64,000 nucleotides of DNA from Adineta vaga (taxonomy: Eukaryota > Rotifera): positions 6,076,001-6,140,000 of the forward strand of contig CP075497.1 in NCBI GenBank assembly GCA_021613535.1, read 5' to 3'. A program made the position numbers and the translations under genes. The notes under the pieces are model-generated. The model did no database searches. It had not been told where the DNA came from and saw nothing but the letters and a program-made list of their open reading frames with translations. Position 1 is the first letter of the stretch, and every line of letters begins with the position of its first letter. This document shows positions 20,401-34,480 of the stretch, piece after piece.

Positions 20401-23385
20401 TTTCAAGATCGAATACAATAATTTGACCTAGCGTGAATAGAGAGAAAAAAAGAAAACATGAGATTAATATTGATATATTAGCAGAGCAATCATTTGAATT
20501 ACAAAAGAAAAAAGAAAAATGTTTTTTTACATACTAATTAATTGAAGCAAATCGAAGAGAACAAGTAAGGAAAGATCATCGCCCATATTTGTATGAAATT
20601 GTTGAATAACAATAGGTAATCGATATTCAGTATGTTTAAATGACGATGTACCTACTAAATCATGACGTGAATTTACTAAATATTCAAAAGAAAACCAGAT
20701 TATTTCATTTCATACGATTTATTCATTACTGAATTTTCGATTTAATTTTTTTATTTTATCATAATCTCCTTTTTTCCAAGTTGATCTTATTTGAAAATAA
20801 TGTGCACTTGTCATTGCAGTTGATAATGGATCATTTTGTAGATCACCATTTGCATTCAATATTCTCGGATCGTTATACCATTCAAATAATTCTTCAGCTA
20901 AAACTCCATAAGCAACTCGATCAAGATTTCCCGTTTCAATTTGCCAAACATATAAACTTCCATCTGAACATTTAATTAATAAAAAATCATCATTTATTCT
21001 CCAACGAAGTCCAACAACCGGATATGATTGACGATTAGCTAATAAAACTGTTTTACGTTCTTTTAAACTAACTAATGAAACACTATGATCATTGGCAATT
21101 GAACAGACACAATATTGCACTTTAACCTACAAAAAAGAATAGAAATTTTCATAAAATTTTGTTTGTTTATTTACATTAAGCATTGGTGGTGGAATATGAA
21201 ACATAAGAATAGCTCCAGAATGAATAGTAAACATATGTAATTGTGTGTTAGTTGATAAATCCCATAAACGTATGGAATGATCGATACTACCACTTAATAA
21301 ATGTTGAATATCATAACGTGAATATTCACTATGAGGATGAATTAAACATGTAATTGTTTGATTATGACCAGTCAATGTTTGAATATCTAAACAAATCGAA
21401 AGATTTCTTTCAGATGAAAATAATATTTATTTACCGAAATTTTCTTGAGGTTGATCATTACTTAAAAATAGATAAGAAATTAATTTCAATGCTGGTAAAA
21501 GATAAATCTCTCCTTTATCAGTACCAAATGCTAAACGATCCATTGTAATTAAATGACATGATGCTGTTAATTTATTAATTTTATCTGGTAATATCTAAAA
21601 GAGTAATGGATGATCTCTATTCAATTGAGAGTTAATATTTTACTTCATTAAAAACTTTTCGTATTGTATGAATATTTTTCATTGCATTTGCCCATACATC
21701 CTTATAAGAAATAGACCATGTTGGAAAGATATCTATAAGTGAAAAAAAAAGCAAAAACAAATGATGATAATAAGAATGAATCAAACAGAAGAATGAATAC
21801 CACTAGTAGTAGAAAATTGTTTTAAATTAATATTCCAAACGGATATTTGACCAGAATTATCAGCACGATAAACTTGACATTGTTTTAATTTCGTTTGACA
21901 ATAATATACTGGCGTTTGTCCCAATTTCTACAAAAAAAAATAGATTTATTTCACATGATTGATAAAGGCAAAACTTACTATTTCATTGCCAACATTTAAT
22001 CGACATAACCATTGAGGTATTTGCATATCTGTTTTATTATGTTGTGAGCGAAATTTTGGATTTGAAAAAGTTGCACTAAAAGTCAAATTTTCGTCAAAAA
22101 TCTATGAATTATTATGAATTACTTTTCTGGAAGTCGAAATATATGTGCATAACCTCGAGCAGAAAAAAGTATAACTAAATCTATTGTTGGAAAATGTCCA
22201 TAGATCCAATGTTCATTTTTAACAACTTCTTTATCATTAGTGATATAAGAGCATAATTCTGTGAAATCGATTCCATCAAATATCTAAATTCAATAACAAC
22301 AAAATGTTAATTATCTTTTCTAGAAGAAGATTTTCATATTGACTCACTTGCCAACCTCGTCCATGAACAATCAACATCATCCGTTGACATTCTTCACAAG
22401 GTACAATTACTGAACCAAATTGTGTTCGAATTTCTTTACTTTCATGTTCTTTTAAATCAATTGGAACAAGATTATTATTATTTCCTACACTTGTACCTTC
22501 AATTGTCGTCTATAATAGATCTCATCAAAATCAACACAAATGAAAATCTTTCTCCTTACATTTGATGTTACTGTACGTGGATCAAATGCCCATAATTTGA
22601 CACAACCACTATCCAATAATCCAATCGCAATGATAACATCTGAAACAAATCGAATCGATTCAATTGGATTAATATGTCTATTCGACATACCTGGAACATT
22701 TGCTTTTTGGAAAATAAAAAAAGTCGATATCCAATCTGCATCAACATGTGATGGTGTTAATGTAAATTTCATTTCTAATGTACGCATATCATAAATAAGA
22801 ATTTCCGAATAACATCCACAACAGATAAGAAAATGTTCATTAGTCAATTGATAATTAAAACACTAATAAAATATTAAAAAAATAAAAAAATAATGAGAAA
22901 ATCGAAAAATGTGATTTTACTTGAGCGGAACGATGTTTTAAATTGGTTCGAATGTTTTCAATACAACGACCATCTTCATTATTCCATAATTTAATTTGTC
23001 TATTAAAACAAATATGAACATCATTTGAAAACAAAGATTCTTTCGACACTTACCCATCATTATCGGATATACTAACAAAATTTTCAAGTTTATGATTTCC
23101 TGTTGCTCCAACAATAAATGATACTTGACTTGTATGACCAATCAACATCAATCTTGGAATAATCTAAATAGAAGAATTATTTTATATCTAATCAATCCTT
23201 TTCCATTGAAGAGATTTTACTTTCTGTTGATCAGGAACGATCTTCCAACAAACAAGAAAACCATCATTTGTTCCTGTGATAAGATCTTCACTAGCAAAAT
23301 TGATAAATAATGAAGATACCGATAATGATGGAGGAGTTTCTGGCCATAATGCAAAAGGTAAAACTATTCTTGAATTATTAGCCAT
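17452..23385 (-). CDS. WDR7: WDR7 / rabconnectin-3 beta subunit (many exons)
   Basis: The - strand gene runs from ATG at 23383-23385 to TAA at 17452-17454 through some 20 short exons. The start (MANNSRIVLPFALWP) matches the WDR7 N-terminus. WD40 blades follow, e.g. LITGTNDGFLVCWKI and TGHNQTITCLIHPHSEYSRYD-LLSGSIDHSIRLWDLS (21127-21375). Next is CSIANDHSVSLVSLKERKTVLLANRQ with CSDGSLYVWQIETGNLDRV (20719-21120). The helical middle has LSIVLIGIIGARYGQEVE and [24 protein letters not shown]. The C-terminal blades include CIDLSTLRHKGVQAVSETF, and the final exon (17452..17634) ends WHVDKSEKKFTV. WDR7 pairs with DMXL (rabconnectin-3 alpha) to promote V-ATPase assembly on endosomes and synaptic vesicles. 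Individual internal exon borders were not all fixed. Confidence 0.92.
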
Positions 23386-24456
23386 GAAATCTAATTGTAG
23401 AAAGAATTCTACTCGTGATAATATATAATAAGAAATAAATCGTCAACAAATTTCGAGATGATTCATAGGAGAATTTCATTGGTGGAATTGTTTATCAAAT
23501 GACGAAAAGGAGGCATTTCATTCGATCTTAATTGTCCATTCAGAAAGTTCAATGATTTTTTTAATATAATGGTAGTTACATGTGAATAAGTGCGTTTTTT
23601 TATTTTTTTTAAATGAAAGTGACCTTTTTTCAAAACTTTTTCTTTCAATAGATCAATATTTTCATCAACAGTTTTGTTTTTTATGTGTAAACAAACATAA
23701 ATATTTTGGGAACTACATTGATAGCTGCCACAGTTATGTCATTTCTTCAGAGTATAATACTTCTTCTGTAGCTCGATGAAAATTTTCGCGACGCAATTTC
23801 ATCCTGTAAACATTTGTCCTCTTCCATATATATATGTATATTGTTATGTAATTGAAAGGACATTTCTATCGACTTTTTCATTTTTTTCAAAAGGATTATT
23901 GTATGGAAAACATTCTCGATAGATTATTTTTCATCGTGTGGATATAAAGAATTGACGATTATGGATTTTGGATGAGTGAGAATAGTATGAATTCATTTTC
24001 TTCTCTTATATCAATTTAGCGACTGTATAGTCGATAGGAATTCGCGAGTGATTTGTTTACATTCCATGTATCTATCTTATAGATTCACTAGGGTAAATAC
24101 TATATAAATATTATCACTATCTTCCTGTACAACTTATGAAAAAACATGAAGGAATTTTCATGTAATTGATATAGAATGAAATTTGATCGATCTATTGAGC
24201 GAATGTTGTTTTTATTCTTTTAGATATGTTGAACATTCTTTATTATTATTTATTTCAAACTCTAGTTTCATAATTAATTCAATCGATTGGAATACAAAGA
24301 AAACAAGAAAAAAAGAAAGAACAATATTAAATTGAAAAAGAAATCCATCGAAAAACTTTCATTTCTCAATGGTCTTCAGTAATCGAACATTGTCGCCCTC
24401 GATATTATTACATTTCTCATATTATTCTCATTTTACTTGTCATTTGAACTCGTATA
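23386..24456. promoter_or_regulatory. Divergent intergenic region, WDR7 / SLC25A36
   Basis: Both flanking genes start here and run outward, so this ~1.07 kb should hold two promoters. An acceptor-like caattag lies just upstream of the WDR7 ATG on the - strand. No other feature recognised. Confidence 0.4.
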
Positions 24457-26152
24457 ATGTCTACAGCTGCTTCCGATGACACCAATACAAATGGAGAGCA
24501 ACAACAACAACAACAACATGCAAATTCTAATCGTTCTTCTTACATTCATTTATTTGCAGGCGGGTAAGAGTTATACATATTTTGTTTATCCATTTCGATA
24601 TGTTTTTCTTTAAAGACTTGCTGGTACATTTGGGGCAGTACTAACATGTCCTTTAGAAGTAATCAAAACACGTTATCAATCATCGAAGAGTTCATTTTTA
24701 AACGATCATAATCATCTTGATTTGAGGTCATCTATGAGTAATACTATAGCACAAAATGGTCGTTTATTATCATCATCATCATCCATAGAAAGCAAACGTC
24801 CAAGTATTATAAAAGCGTTCCGGTATATAATAATGAATATATTCGCGTAACAAATGATGTCTTTATGATTTCATTTAGATATATTCTAAGATATGAAGGT
24901 ATGCCAGGACTTTTTAAAGGTCTAATACCGAATTTAGTTGGTGTTGCACCGTCTCGGTATGAATTTAAAGAATTATTTATGTCTATAACTAAATCAAATC
25001 TATATATGTTTATCTAGAGCAATATATTTCTTTGCTTATGCAAATACAAAATCATTTCTAGTCGACACAATGGAACGAGAAACACCATTGGTACATGTGC
25101 TATCAGCTGCAACTGCAGGTAAGATTCTACAAACAGTATGATAGTTTGAAAAGTGACACAAATCCATAGTTTATATGTTTATGAAATCTTGAACTTTAAG
25201 CAATTAATCTTTATTGTCTTTTTTTCTATGATAGGTATTGCGATGTCAACATGTACTAATCCATTATGGTTTGTTAAGACTCGTCTTCAACTTGATCAAG
25301 GGTACGAATCAATCATAACAAAATATCCTATCTTATCATAAAGTCTCTTCAGACAATGAATAGGGACAAACTTGTATAAGAGATCTTAAATTTTAAACTT
25401 CAGAACTTTATCGAAAGATAGCATGGCGTTCATTGAAGAAATATCGAATATCATATATTAATTATCTTTTAGAAATCTTCGTGCTAATGATGTTATTCGT
25501 AAAGTTTATCGTGAAGATGGTATTCGAGGATTTTATAAAGGTATTTACACATTAAAATGTTATTTTTCTAATTGAAGTTTGTTTTTCCAAAAATTTCAAA
25601 GGTATATCGGCATCATATCTTGGTGTATCAGAAACCATTGTTCATTTTGTGATATATGAACAAATAAAGGCTCAAATTCAGTTAAATCAAAATCATTCAT
25701 CTGATGACCCTGACTTATTTAATTTTATATCCTATCTCGGTGCTGCTGCTTGTTCAAAATCGTGTGCTAGTACTCTATGTTATCCTCATGAAGTTATTCG
25801 AACACGTTTAAGAGAAGAAGGTACAAAATATCGTACCTTAATTCAAACATTAAAAACTGTTATACGAGAAGAAAGTATATCCGGACTTTATCGAGGTTTA
25901 TTAACACATCTTATTCGACAAATTCCAGTAAGATCATGAATGTATAGTTGTTTTTCTAAATTTTAATTCGTTTTTCTTATGTAGAATACGGCAATTATGA
26001 TGAGCACATATGAAATTGTTATTGCACTATTTTCGGCAACGCCTTCATCTTCATCATCTTCGGCAGTTGAAGTGACAACTGTACAAACGAGAAAAGTTAT
26101 TCTAAATGAAGTTGATTCAGAAGCCAATGCCGCTAATGAAGCAGAAGTATAA
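24457..26152 (+). CDS. SLC25A36: Mitochondrial pyrimidine nucleotide carrier (SLC25A33/36 type)
   Basis: Multi-exon gene from ATG at 24457 to TAA at 26150-26152; the first exon is 24457..24563. A short poly-Gln tail precedes [29 protein letters not shown], the first carrier repeat. The second repeat holds CTNPLWFVKTRLQLDQG, and the third LCYPHEVIRTRLREEGTKYRTL. Each repeat thus has the Px[DE]xx[KR]x[KR] signature; the second has W in the acidic position (PLWFVKTR), as in SLC25A33/36. Other matches are GLIPNLVGVAPSRAIYFFAYAN, SETIVHFVIYE and HLIRQIPNTAIMMSTYE. The family exchanges pyrimidine nucleotides across the inner mitochondrial membrane for mtDNA and RNA synthesis. The tail after the last helix is Ser/Ala/Glu-rich and not conserved. 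Confidence 0.92.
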
Positions 26153-27108
26153 ATATGTCTCCTTTTTTTCTCTTTTCTCACTTCCTTCTTATCGTCTTTA
26201 TCTTTCTGCAGATTAGTTGTTTTCAAAAAACTCTCTTTTTGGTGATTTTCTTGTTACATGATATCATTTGTTTTTCTTTTCTTTTATATTGTTCTTTTTC
26301 ACCGGTGCAGTAACATCATTATCATCGCTATCAGACGCAGCATTATTCTTCTATACTTCTTTTGTGTCTTGCCATTACCAACTCAACAATATATATACAT
26401 ATTTCTTTCTCATATTTGATTGTAACACTGGTGCTCGCTTTCCTAACTTCTTCATCTTTTGTTCGGTTTCTCTTTTTTTGTCCGTCGATATATATATGTA
26501 TACATTGAAATGTCTGACTGTCAAAGATGGTTGTATGATCGTTTTCTTTTTGATTGTATTCATTATTATGGTTCATCAGTGTAGAATATGAAAGAAAAAA
26601 AGAAGTTTATTTTGCTATCTTTCAAAGTTAATTAGAAAACAAAGGAAGGAAGAATAGGATTTTACAATTTGTTTTGCTTCAAGGTACAATTCGAATGATG
26701 GTATATAGTGGAAAAAAATAGAATGTTCTGTAAGTTTAATATGGAAATTTCTGTCCAATCTTTTAGTACAGATTTCGATAGAATGTATAAATCACTTTTG
26801 TCAGTATATACTTTAAGAATGATACATGACTCAGAGACGATTTATGATAAAAATATTTGCCTTCTCATGACTGTATAAGTTGATATTTATCTTTATATGT
26901 ACTTCGAAAAAAAAACGTATCATATGATATCGAAAAAGCCATGAAATTATTGTAATTGACTGAGTAATATTTATATCGTTATTTCCCTCCTATGAATTTC
27001 TATGATCAGGTGACAGCGTTCTCAATAATAAACACGAAAAATCTCAATGATGTGCAAGTATTGTAAAAAAAAAGAAGAGAAGAATCTGATTGAAATCTTA
27101 TTTATTTA
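26153..27108. other. Convergent intergenic region
   Basis: 3' flanks of SLC25A36 (+) and the calmodulin-like gene (-). T-rich, with short open runs but no protein family visible. Confidence 0.45.
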
Positions 27109-27706
27109 TTAATTCAATTCAGTCATTATTTTAACGAATTCTTCATAACGAATCTTTCCATCACAATAAATATCTGCATCTTCCATCATTTCATCTGCTT
27201 CTTCACTTGTTAATTTTTCTCCCAGATGCGTCATTATATACAACAATTCTTCTTTGGTTATAAAACCTAATTTTATCAAAAAAAAAACAAATCATAAGAA
27301 ATATCTATGTGCATTTTCTCCTTTATGATTGTAAAGAAACACTTTAGGTACTAATCGTCAAAGTAATCATACCTTGACCTTCTTTATCAAAAACACGAAA
27401 TGCTTCAATAATATCAATTTCATCCTCTATTTCATTTGTTAAACTAATCAAGATGTGTAGAAATTGTTGAAAATTGATTTCATCGATTTGATTTCGTTCA
27501 TAGTCATCTTGAATTTCTTTTATTTTCATTTCATTTGGATATAAACCAATCGATCGAATGATTACACCTAAATCATTGATATTGATTCGACCAATTTTTT
27601 GACGATCAAAAAAAACAAAGATTTCTTGATATTCATCGATTTTCTCATGTGATGGACAATCGAGCATATTCTCTTTATTGTCTTGAAAAACGCGCCATAT
27701 TCTCAA
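27109..27706 (-). CDS. Calmodulin-like EF-hand protein
   Basis: Two exons (27373..27706, 27109..27266) give 163 residues. The calmodulin layout is clear: [28 protein letters not shown] (EF1), a degenerate EF2 ([16 protein letters not shown]), [28 protein letters not shown] (EF3) and [19 protein letters not shown] (EF4). EF4 keeps Asp at positions 1 and 5, Gly at 6 and Glu at 12. EF3 keeps Asp1 and Glu12 but has Glu and Gln at positions 3 and 5. EF1 and EF2 have lost most calcium ligands. A basic ~20-residue extension precedes EF1; a shorter start at the internal Met14 is possible. It is probably a calcium sensor or light-chain-like protein bound to an unknown partner, and not calmodulin itself. 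Confidence 0.85.
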
Positions 27707-30700
27707 CTAATTAAGAGTAATTGACTTCAAGTTTTGAAAAATCTATTAGGGTCTAATAACTCTTAATGTTTATATATTATAACTATCAACAATATAATAA
27801 ATTCTCTATATCAACAAGTGATAAGAGATTATTCTGCTGATTTACGATATCCTAGGAAGTTTATAATTTTGACAATATATAAATCGTCTTTCTCAAGACA
27901 AAAGTAAATACTCATACGATTATATTTAGAAAATCGATTTCATCAAAATATATTTTCCTTGCTTTCCTTCTTCCTTTTTACATCTCCTGATGTTTTATTA
28001 TTGATTAGTATCGTTAAATATCGATTTGAAATTCTCAGATAATTTTTTCAAAATTTTGAGTTATACTTATATCCTTGATGGCCTCGATTTGTCTATCTTT
28101 CGATAGTCAAACGAGTGTCAATGAACAGTTGACAAGGGTTGTCTGTCTATCGATCGTTTTATAAGTATATGTATACTTTACAATACATACATATATATGT
28201 ATATGTATATACACCTCGTGCACGCTCTTATGACGTCGATTTTCGTATCTTATCGTAATAGTCGCTATTCTTTCTCTCCCTTATTCTCTCTTTTCGCTTT
28301 CTTTCATTTCACTCTTTCGTTTACTTCACGTCACTACCTCTCACATCCCTATCATTCTCTCTCTCATACACTGTTGTGTGTATATTTTTTTTATAACTTT
28401 CTGCTTGTCTATATGTATATTGACTTCAGACGACGCGTGTTTGTGGCATATATACTTCATCATTTCATTTTCGCTCTGTTGTTTATTTCTTCGACACATG
28501 CACTCGTACATGCGCATGTCAAATAGATAAGCAGCTACTATAAGCATGTCGACATGATCAACAACGAAAAAGACTTTTTCGTCAACAAGATATTGACGAC
28601 GACAAAAGCAAAACTTCGAGTAAGGCAAAACTTGAAAATTGACAGCTGGATTGACTACATGCTGATAAAGCAAATCGTAAAGAGAAGATTTCTAATGACC
28701 ATGTACGAGATAGGTCGTGATATTTACGCATGCTGAGAATTCGACACATATGCACATTTGTTCGACAATCTTGACACGTATTCTATTGTCATCAGACAAT
28801 TTTTTGGCTAGTTGAGTAAGATCACAACAACAAAAACAACATTTTCCGATAGAAAAAAAGTCAGCAGGCAAAGTATTTGAACGATCGCGTATATAAATAG
28901 AGAAATGACAGCTGTTTGAGTTAGTTTGATTGTGAGTTTTGATGATCATTATCATGTTAAAAGAGTAAAGAAATGATCTTTCTACTTGTTGAACTCTACA
29001 GGAATCCGACTGATGACAAGGAATAAATATTAATAACAGACATTCTTGATAATAAGACAATAGTATATGGATGAAACGATATAATTATTATTAAGTTCGA
29101 AAGGACAAACTCTTCCTTCTGTCTATCTATCTGTCATATTTATGTCAAATCTTGTCTTCAAGATTTCAGCTTACGTACTCATCAATCAATAACTTCTCTT
29201 TAACATGGAATCTTTTGACAGACCATTGTCTTGTCTACATGACACAACTCCTTGTTTCCCTCTCTCTCTCTAAATATTGTTATTTCAACCGATGACGCGA
29301 TCAAGTGATACATGTTTTTCCGATTTACTTCTGACTTCTCGATGCATTGATAATAGAAGATTAGAACTGTGCACAGTAGTATCAATACAATCATTTGATG
29401 TGTACATATGAGAAGTAAGCAAAAATAATTGAGAAGTAGAAAAAGACCACATAGAAATGGATATTCATCAGTAAATTACTGATTTATATTCTTCTTTCTT
29501 TGTTTGATGTCGATGTAATCATCATCACACCAGCACATTACCGTCATAGTGAAGAAAAGATCATACTCATGAAGATACATACTGATGAGCGTAGCAAACC
29601 AATATATGCGTACAGATGAGAGAGAAGAAGAAGAGGAGTAAGTCATATATAATATAAATAGAGAGAAAATAAATTGAGTTAAGCGTATCCAGGTGAGTAA
29701 TATTGTCATTGATTTCTTCGTTATATATCTCTTCGTTATTTATTAGATATTCAAATAACAAAAGATAAGTATCAATCAAAAGTTTATCATTATTTTCTTC
29801 TTCTCAAGAAAATGTACGATATATGTATAGGTTTGATTATTTTTATTTCTATTCGATCCAATATTGTTATTACTGTAGCAATACAAATGTATAATGAACA
29901 TATAGAAAAAAATAATCAAATCAAAATGTTTCTTTATTATCATATAAATATTTATAGATATCGTTTCATATATCGTTCATTTCGTTTATATACAACTAAT
30001 AAACTGAGAAGTCTATCATCTGTTCATTTATCATATTCACTTAAACACCTGATGATTTAAATCAAATCATTTCTTTATTGGATATGTTAAATGCGTCGGG
30101 GTCAACAAAGAATATGTACTAGAGAGAGAGAGAAAGACAGAATTGTTGACTGTCATATATTAACGAGTAGTTTTTCTATTTAAAAGTAAAATACTTTCTC
30201 ATCAAGTGCCAATACGTGACAAAAATATGTCGCCAGTATGGCAATAATTTGTACTGTAAAGTTATTTTGTTGAAATGTGTTAGTAATGTATAATTATAAT
30301 AGAAAAAAACTACGTCAATAGAAGCTTTCTTCGGGATAAAAATCATCCATCTGTGTGAATAAATTAGAGAAACGTTTTTTTTACCTTTCAAATTATTGTC
30401 GTTCGTTCTGTTTTTTCTATGTCATTTTGACGTTCGCAAATTTTTTTTTGTTATTTTGTATCTTATCAAAATATATTCATAGAGCAAACAGTGGATATAT
30501 CGTACGAGCGAAGAGACGCATGCGCACAACAGCCGAAAGACACTTAGTTGACAGGAGAAAAAAAAAGAACAAGAGAAAAAGAAAAACGTCAGAGAAACCA
30601 AATCATTCTTTAGCATGGGTTTATACGTCACTATATTCATTGACAGCTGGCTAGTCATAGTCAATGAGATTGAGCAACTGTTTTTTTTGTATGAATATTG

Positions 30701-33700
30701 AAATGTACAGAGAGAAACAGCTGCTAAACAAATACTAAAAAATGCGTTTTCTATTGTTACATATTCGCTTGAATAAAATGTCTATTATGTGCCATGTCGA
30801 TTAGTTTACGACGATCTATACTGTTGATGACAGTGATGATCGTGTCGTTTTCGAACTCAGCTGATCGAAATATGGTCGGTTTTTCTTCTTCTTCTTCTTC
30901 TTAATTATTATTGATGAAAAGCGAATTAACATTGGCCCAAATCAATTATAGTGATGTGTCAGTACACCAAATTGACAAGAGAAAAACGCGAAATTGTGCT
31001 ATGTAGGATGAAGATAAATAATGTGGGAATGATGACAAGAGGTTAGTTGAATTGAGAAGATGCAGACAGACAGAGAGAGAGAGAGACATCAATTGTCTGT
31101 TGATATAATGCAAACTACCCAAAATATTATGAGTCCATTAGAGAGAATTATTGTTTGATCGTGTATAGGTAGAAAAAAAAGCAATCAAGGATAAAGTAGT
31201 GGACCTATTGTATATGTATTTATATTTTTCAATGGTTTAGCTTATAATTGAAGTTAAATGGTATTTTACCGGAAGCTCTTTTTCTTTCCCTCTCCTATCG
31301 ACGTTTCACTTTTTCTCTCAATCTCATAAGAGGGACAGTTGAACACGCCCCAAGGGTGTTCATATATTTACTTTTGTGGTGTTGATTTTTGTTTCGTTTG
31401 TTAGAGAATGAGAAGTGACATAATGAGTGGATAGCCTTCTTCCTTCTCCTCCTCCGCCTCCTCTTCATCCACCCCTCTATTTCTTCTCCCTCATCACCTT
31501 CTTTCGTTTCTATAATCAATACATAAATGACAACCGGTGACATTTCGGATCGATGGTCCATTGGGAAACGCACGTACGAGAATAAGTATAGATAGCTCGA
31601 CAACCTTTGTATCTTTTTCTCATCATAATAGTTTTTAACAGTCGAGAACGAAAGAACGACTATCATCATCATCGTCGTCTCCTTCGATTCATTTTAAGTG
31701 ATCCATTCAATTGATGTGCATGATGGATTAGGTAAAGAAATGATTCGGAAAATATTTGTTCGTTTCGCTCTTTTCTCCTTCTCTACTCTTTTCTGCAACC
31801 GATTTATAGTGAGAGTTTAGCATTATTTTCTTATTTTTACCTTTTATTTTGATTACTGTCCTTGTCTTCACCTTGTCTATGTTATACGTCAAATTTTAAG
31901 TTGACAATTTTGACATATATCATCGATTATTTCTATCTGTATATAAAATCTAACGTTTTCTTCTTCGAATTTCAGATGTCTTTCTTTTTTCCTTCGACTG
32001 TGACGTTTCGTCACATGCCGTTACGCACTAACATTCTTTTGTTGTTGTACAGCGTTCTATTTCACTTCTTTTCACTTTACTCAAGTGAATGAGTGTGCCT
32101 TTTGCTCGTTTTTTTTCCTTTTTTCTAGATGTATACATATCAGAAACCTTCCTTTAATTTATACCTTCAGATAGATCGAAATTGAAGTGTGTCGGTGTTT
32201 ACTTTATCAGATTTCCTTCGAGCATTTCAAAACAACAAATTCTTTCTTCTTATTGGATACACTTAAATAAGTAGTAGTGTGACAAATTCCTCTTTTTTCT
32301 AAACGAGTTAAACAAAAGAAAAGGCAATCATAATTCAATTGAAAACGAAAAAGAAATAATGCAAAAGAGCGACAAAAGACAGTGAAGGCACTTAAGAAAA
32401 AGAAAGATATACCTGTGCTTACAGCAGTAGATAACGAGATTTGACAAAAGGGCACATATATGATGTAAGTTCTCGCTTTTCTCTTTTTTTCTTGTTGTTG
32501 TTCTATTAGAAAGATGTATATTTAACCACTGGTTTGGAACACCTGTACTTATTTTATTAGACGTTTCTTTCATCTCAGCAGGAAATAAAAAATTTGATTG
32601 ACAGATTGACTAATTTTCAGTAACAGAAAAAGCTACCCTAGAAATAGTTCAACTCATGCTGAGTATAACAATGGATCTTCTTCTTCTTCTTCTTCGATCA
32701 ACGTTATCTCGTTTTCTTTCTTTTGTCCATCAATCATCTTTAACAACACATACATATATACACATTCCAAGGCAAACAGTTTTCTTTCTCTCTCTTTCTC
32801 CTGGTTTTTTTTCTATGCTTAACAGATATAGATGATAGGATATTGAAACAAGTAGTTTGTTTCCTTCGTCCTACTTAGTCTCTCTTTAACGGATGCTGTT
32901 GATATGATGATAGATATTGGCAGACAGCTGTTGAGGTGTCTGTTTGACTGCACACGCGTAATTAGTGTTGAAAGATTTTCTTCTTAGCTACTTAGAAATC
33001 TATTTATTTATACTCATCATATATATATATCTATTGAGGATAAATAAAACCATCCAATAAATATCGAAGTTCAAGGCTTTTACTTAAGACTTTAATTTAA
33101 AAATGGAATTGAATCCCTTTCTTTCGTGTAATCTTTCGATAGATTGTCTTTTACACATACGTACGCCTATGTTGTTTCTTTTTCGCTATAATTCGTATCT
33201 ATACATAGAGAGATACTGAGAGTATGTATGTGTATATATGTGTAGACGTGGTGATTATGATCAATGAGGCTCATCATTCGATGCAAGACGAAAGGCAGTG
33301 ATTTTCACCTATGCGTTTTCTCATTTGATCGAAATCATATGCATTAAATTAATCATTTTTCGTGTATCGATTTCTTTTCTCTTTCCTCCTCTCTCTCTCT
33401 CTTTCATTTTCTTTTTGACATCCAATAAGATGATGTCACACATTTTTATCTTTTCTCAATCGTATGATATACTATAAGGATGATAATGATGATGATGATG
33501 ATGATTACTCGATGAGAAGAAAAAGAGAAAGAGAAGGAGAGAGAGAGCGAGCGAGCGAGCGAGCGAATGGAAGAATAATAACAATGAAGAAAAGAAAAAT
33601 AGAAGGACTGTATTGACTGATACGTCAAATAATGGGTTAATGACAATCGAGCAAGTTTCATATTCCCTTCCTAACTATTATCATTAGAACAATAAGGAAA

Positions 33701-34480
33701 AGATGTGCAATCGAATGAGTTTCGAAGAGATGACATCTGTCTTCTTTCAACACAAACTTGATAAGAAAGAACATTAGAAGAGAGAATGTCTCAATTTATC
33801 TTCATTTTAGATAGTTATTGATAAGAAAAAAGAGAGAAGAAAAGAAAAGCAAAACGAATCCAACACATAATTTCTCCCATCAGCTGAGCTTTTTATAGAA
33901 AAGAACAGAGAAAAAACTGATTCTGTTCTTTTTCGTTCTTTTCATTCAAGAACTAATCATATGATAATTATGAAATTTAAAGTCGATTGAAGTTATTTTA
34001 TTCTGTGCCTTTCTTTTTTAGTACTATTACTTCAATACAAAGAAAAACACAGAAAGACAATCTAAGAACCATCTGTATTTGATTCTCGACTATAAAAAAA
34101 CGGAGAGAAAAATCTTAGAAGAAGGAGAAACACGTCGGACGACACACACGGTACGCATTCTCAGATAGTGTAAGATAAGAAAGACATTTTTTTTGCTCGA
34201 CGTTCTTTTTTGTTATAATGTTTCACAGTGCACCTGACAGATAATTTAACATCATCTTCAATTGCTTGTATTGTGCATTGTCATTGTTACCTATTTGATA
34301 ATCGCTAATCGAGTAATGACATTTGATTTCACCTATCTATTGTGACAGGCCATTTTCTTCATTTTTTTACCTATAATACGATACAATTATACGATTTGAA
34401 CGTCAATTGAGTTCATTTTTTTCATTCGTTATATTTTATGTTCTTTCGACATTGTAGAAAAATTATTCTTATCTTTTTCG
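27707..34480. other. 6.8-kb gene-poor region upstream of the TGIF homeobox gene
   Basis: No gene with a recognisable domain or a consistent splice pattern was found on either strand. It is rich in simple repeats: GA runs (31069-31086), TTC/CTT runs (30882-30902, about 32678-32695), a GAT run (33479-33505) and a GAGCGA array (33537-33566). Several short open frames are low-complexity. It may hold distal regulatory elements or noncoding transcripts. Confidence 0.4.
33479..33566. repeat. Compound microsatellite: (GAT)n, (GA)n, (GAGC)n
   Basis: About nine GAT units are followed, after ~30 nt of purine-rich sequence, by GA repeats that pass into four to five gcga units. Confidence 0.8.

Noticed and set aside
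28197-28740. Open frames of about 110 and 60 codons on + with hydrophobic composition
   Set aside because: Composition follows the local T/C-rich microsatellites, no domain or splice partner is visible, and an antisense frame is equally open.
29812-30060. 82-codon + frame starting MYDICIGLIIFISIR
   Set aside because: It looks mildly protein-like but is rich in Ile/Tyr as expected of AT-rich DNA. No family, flanking exon or poly(A) signal supports it.
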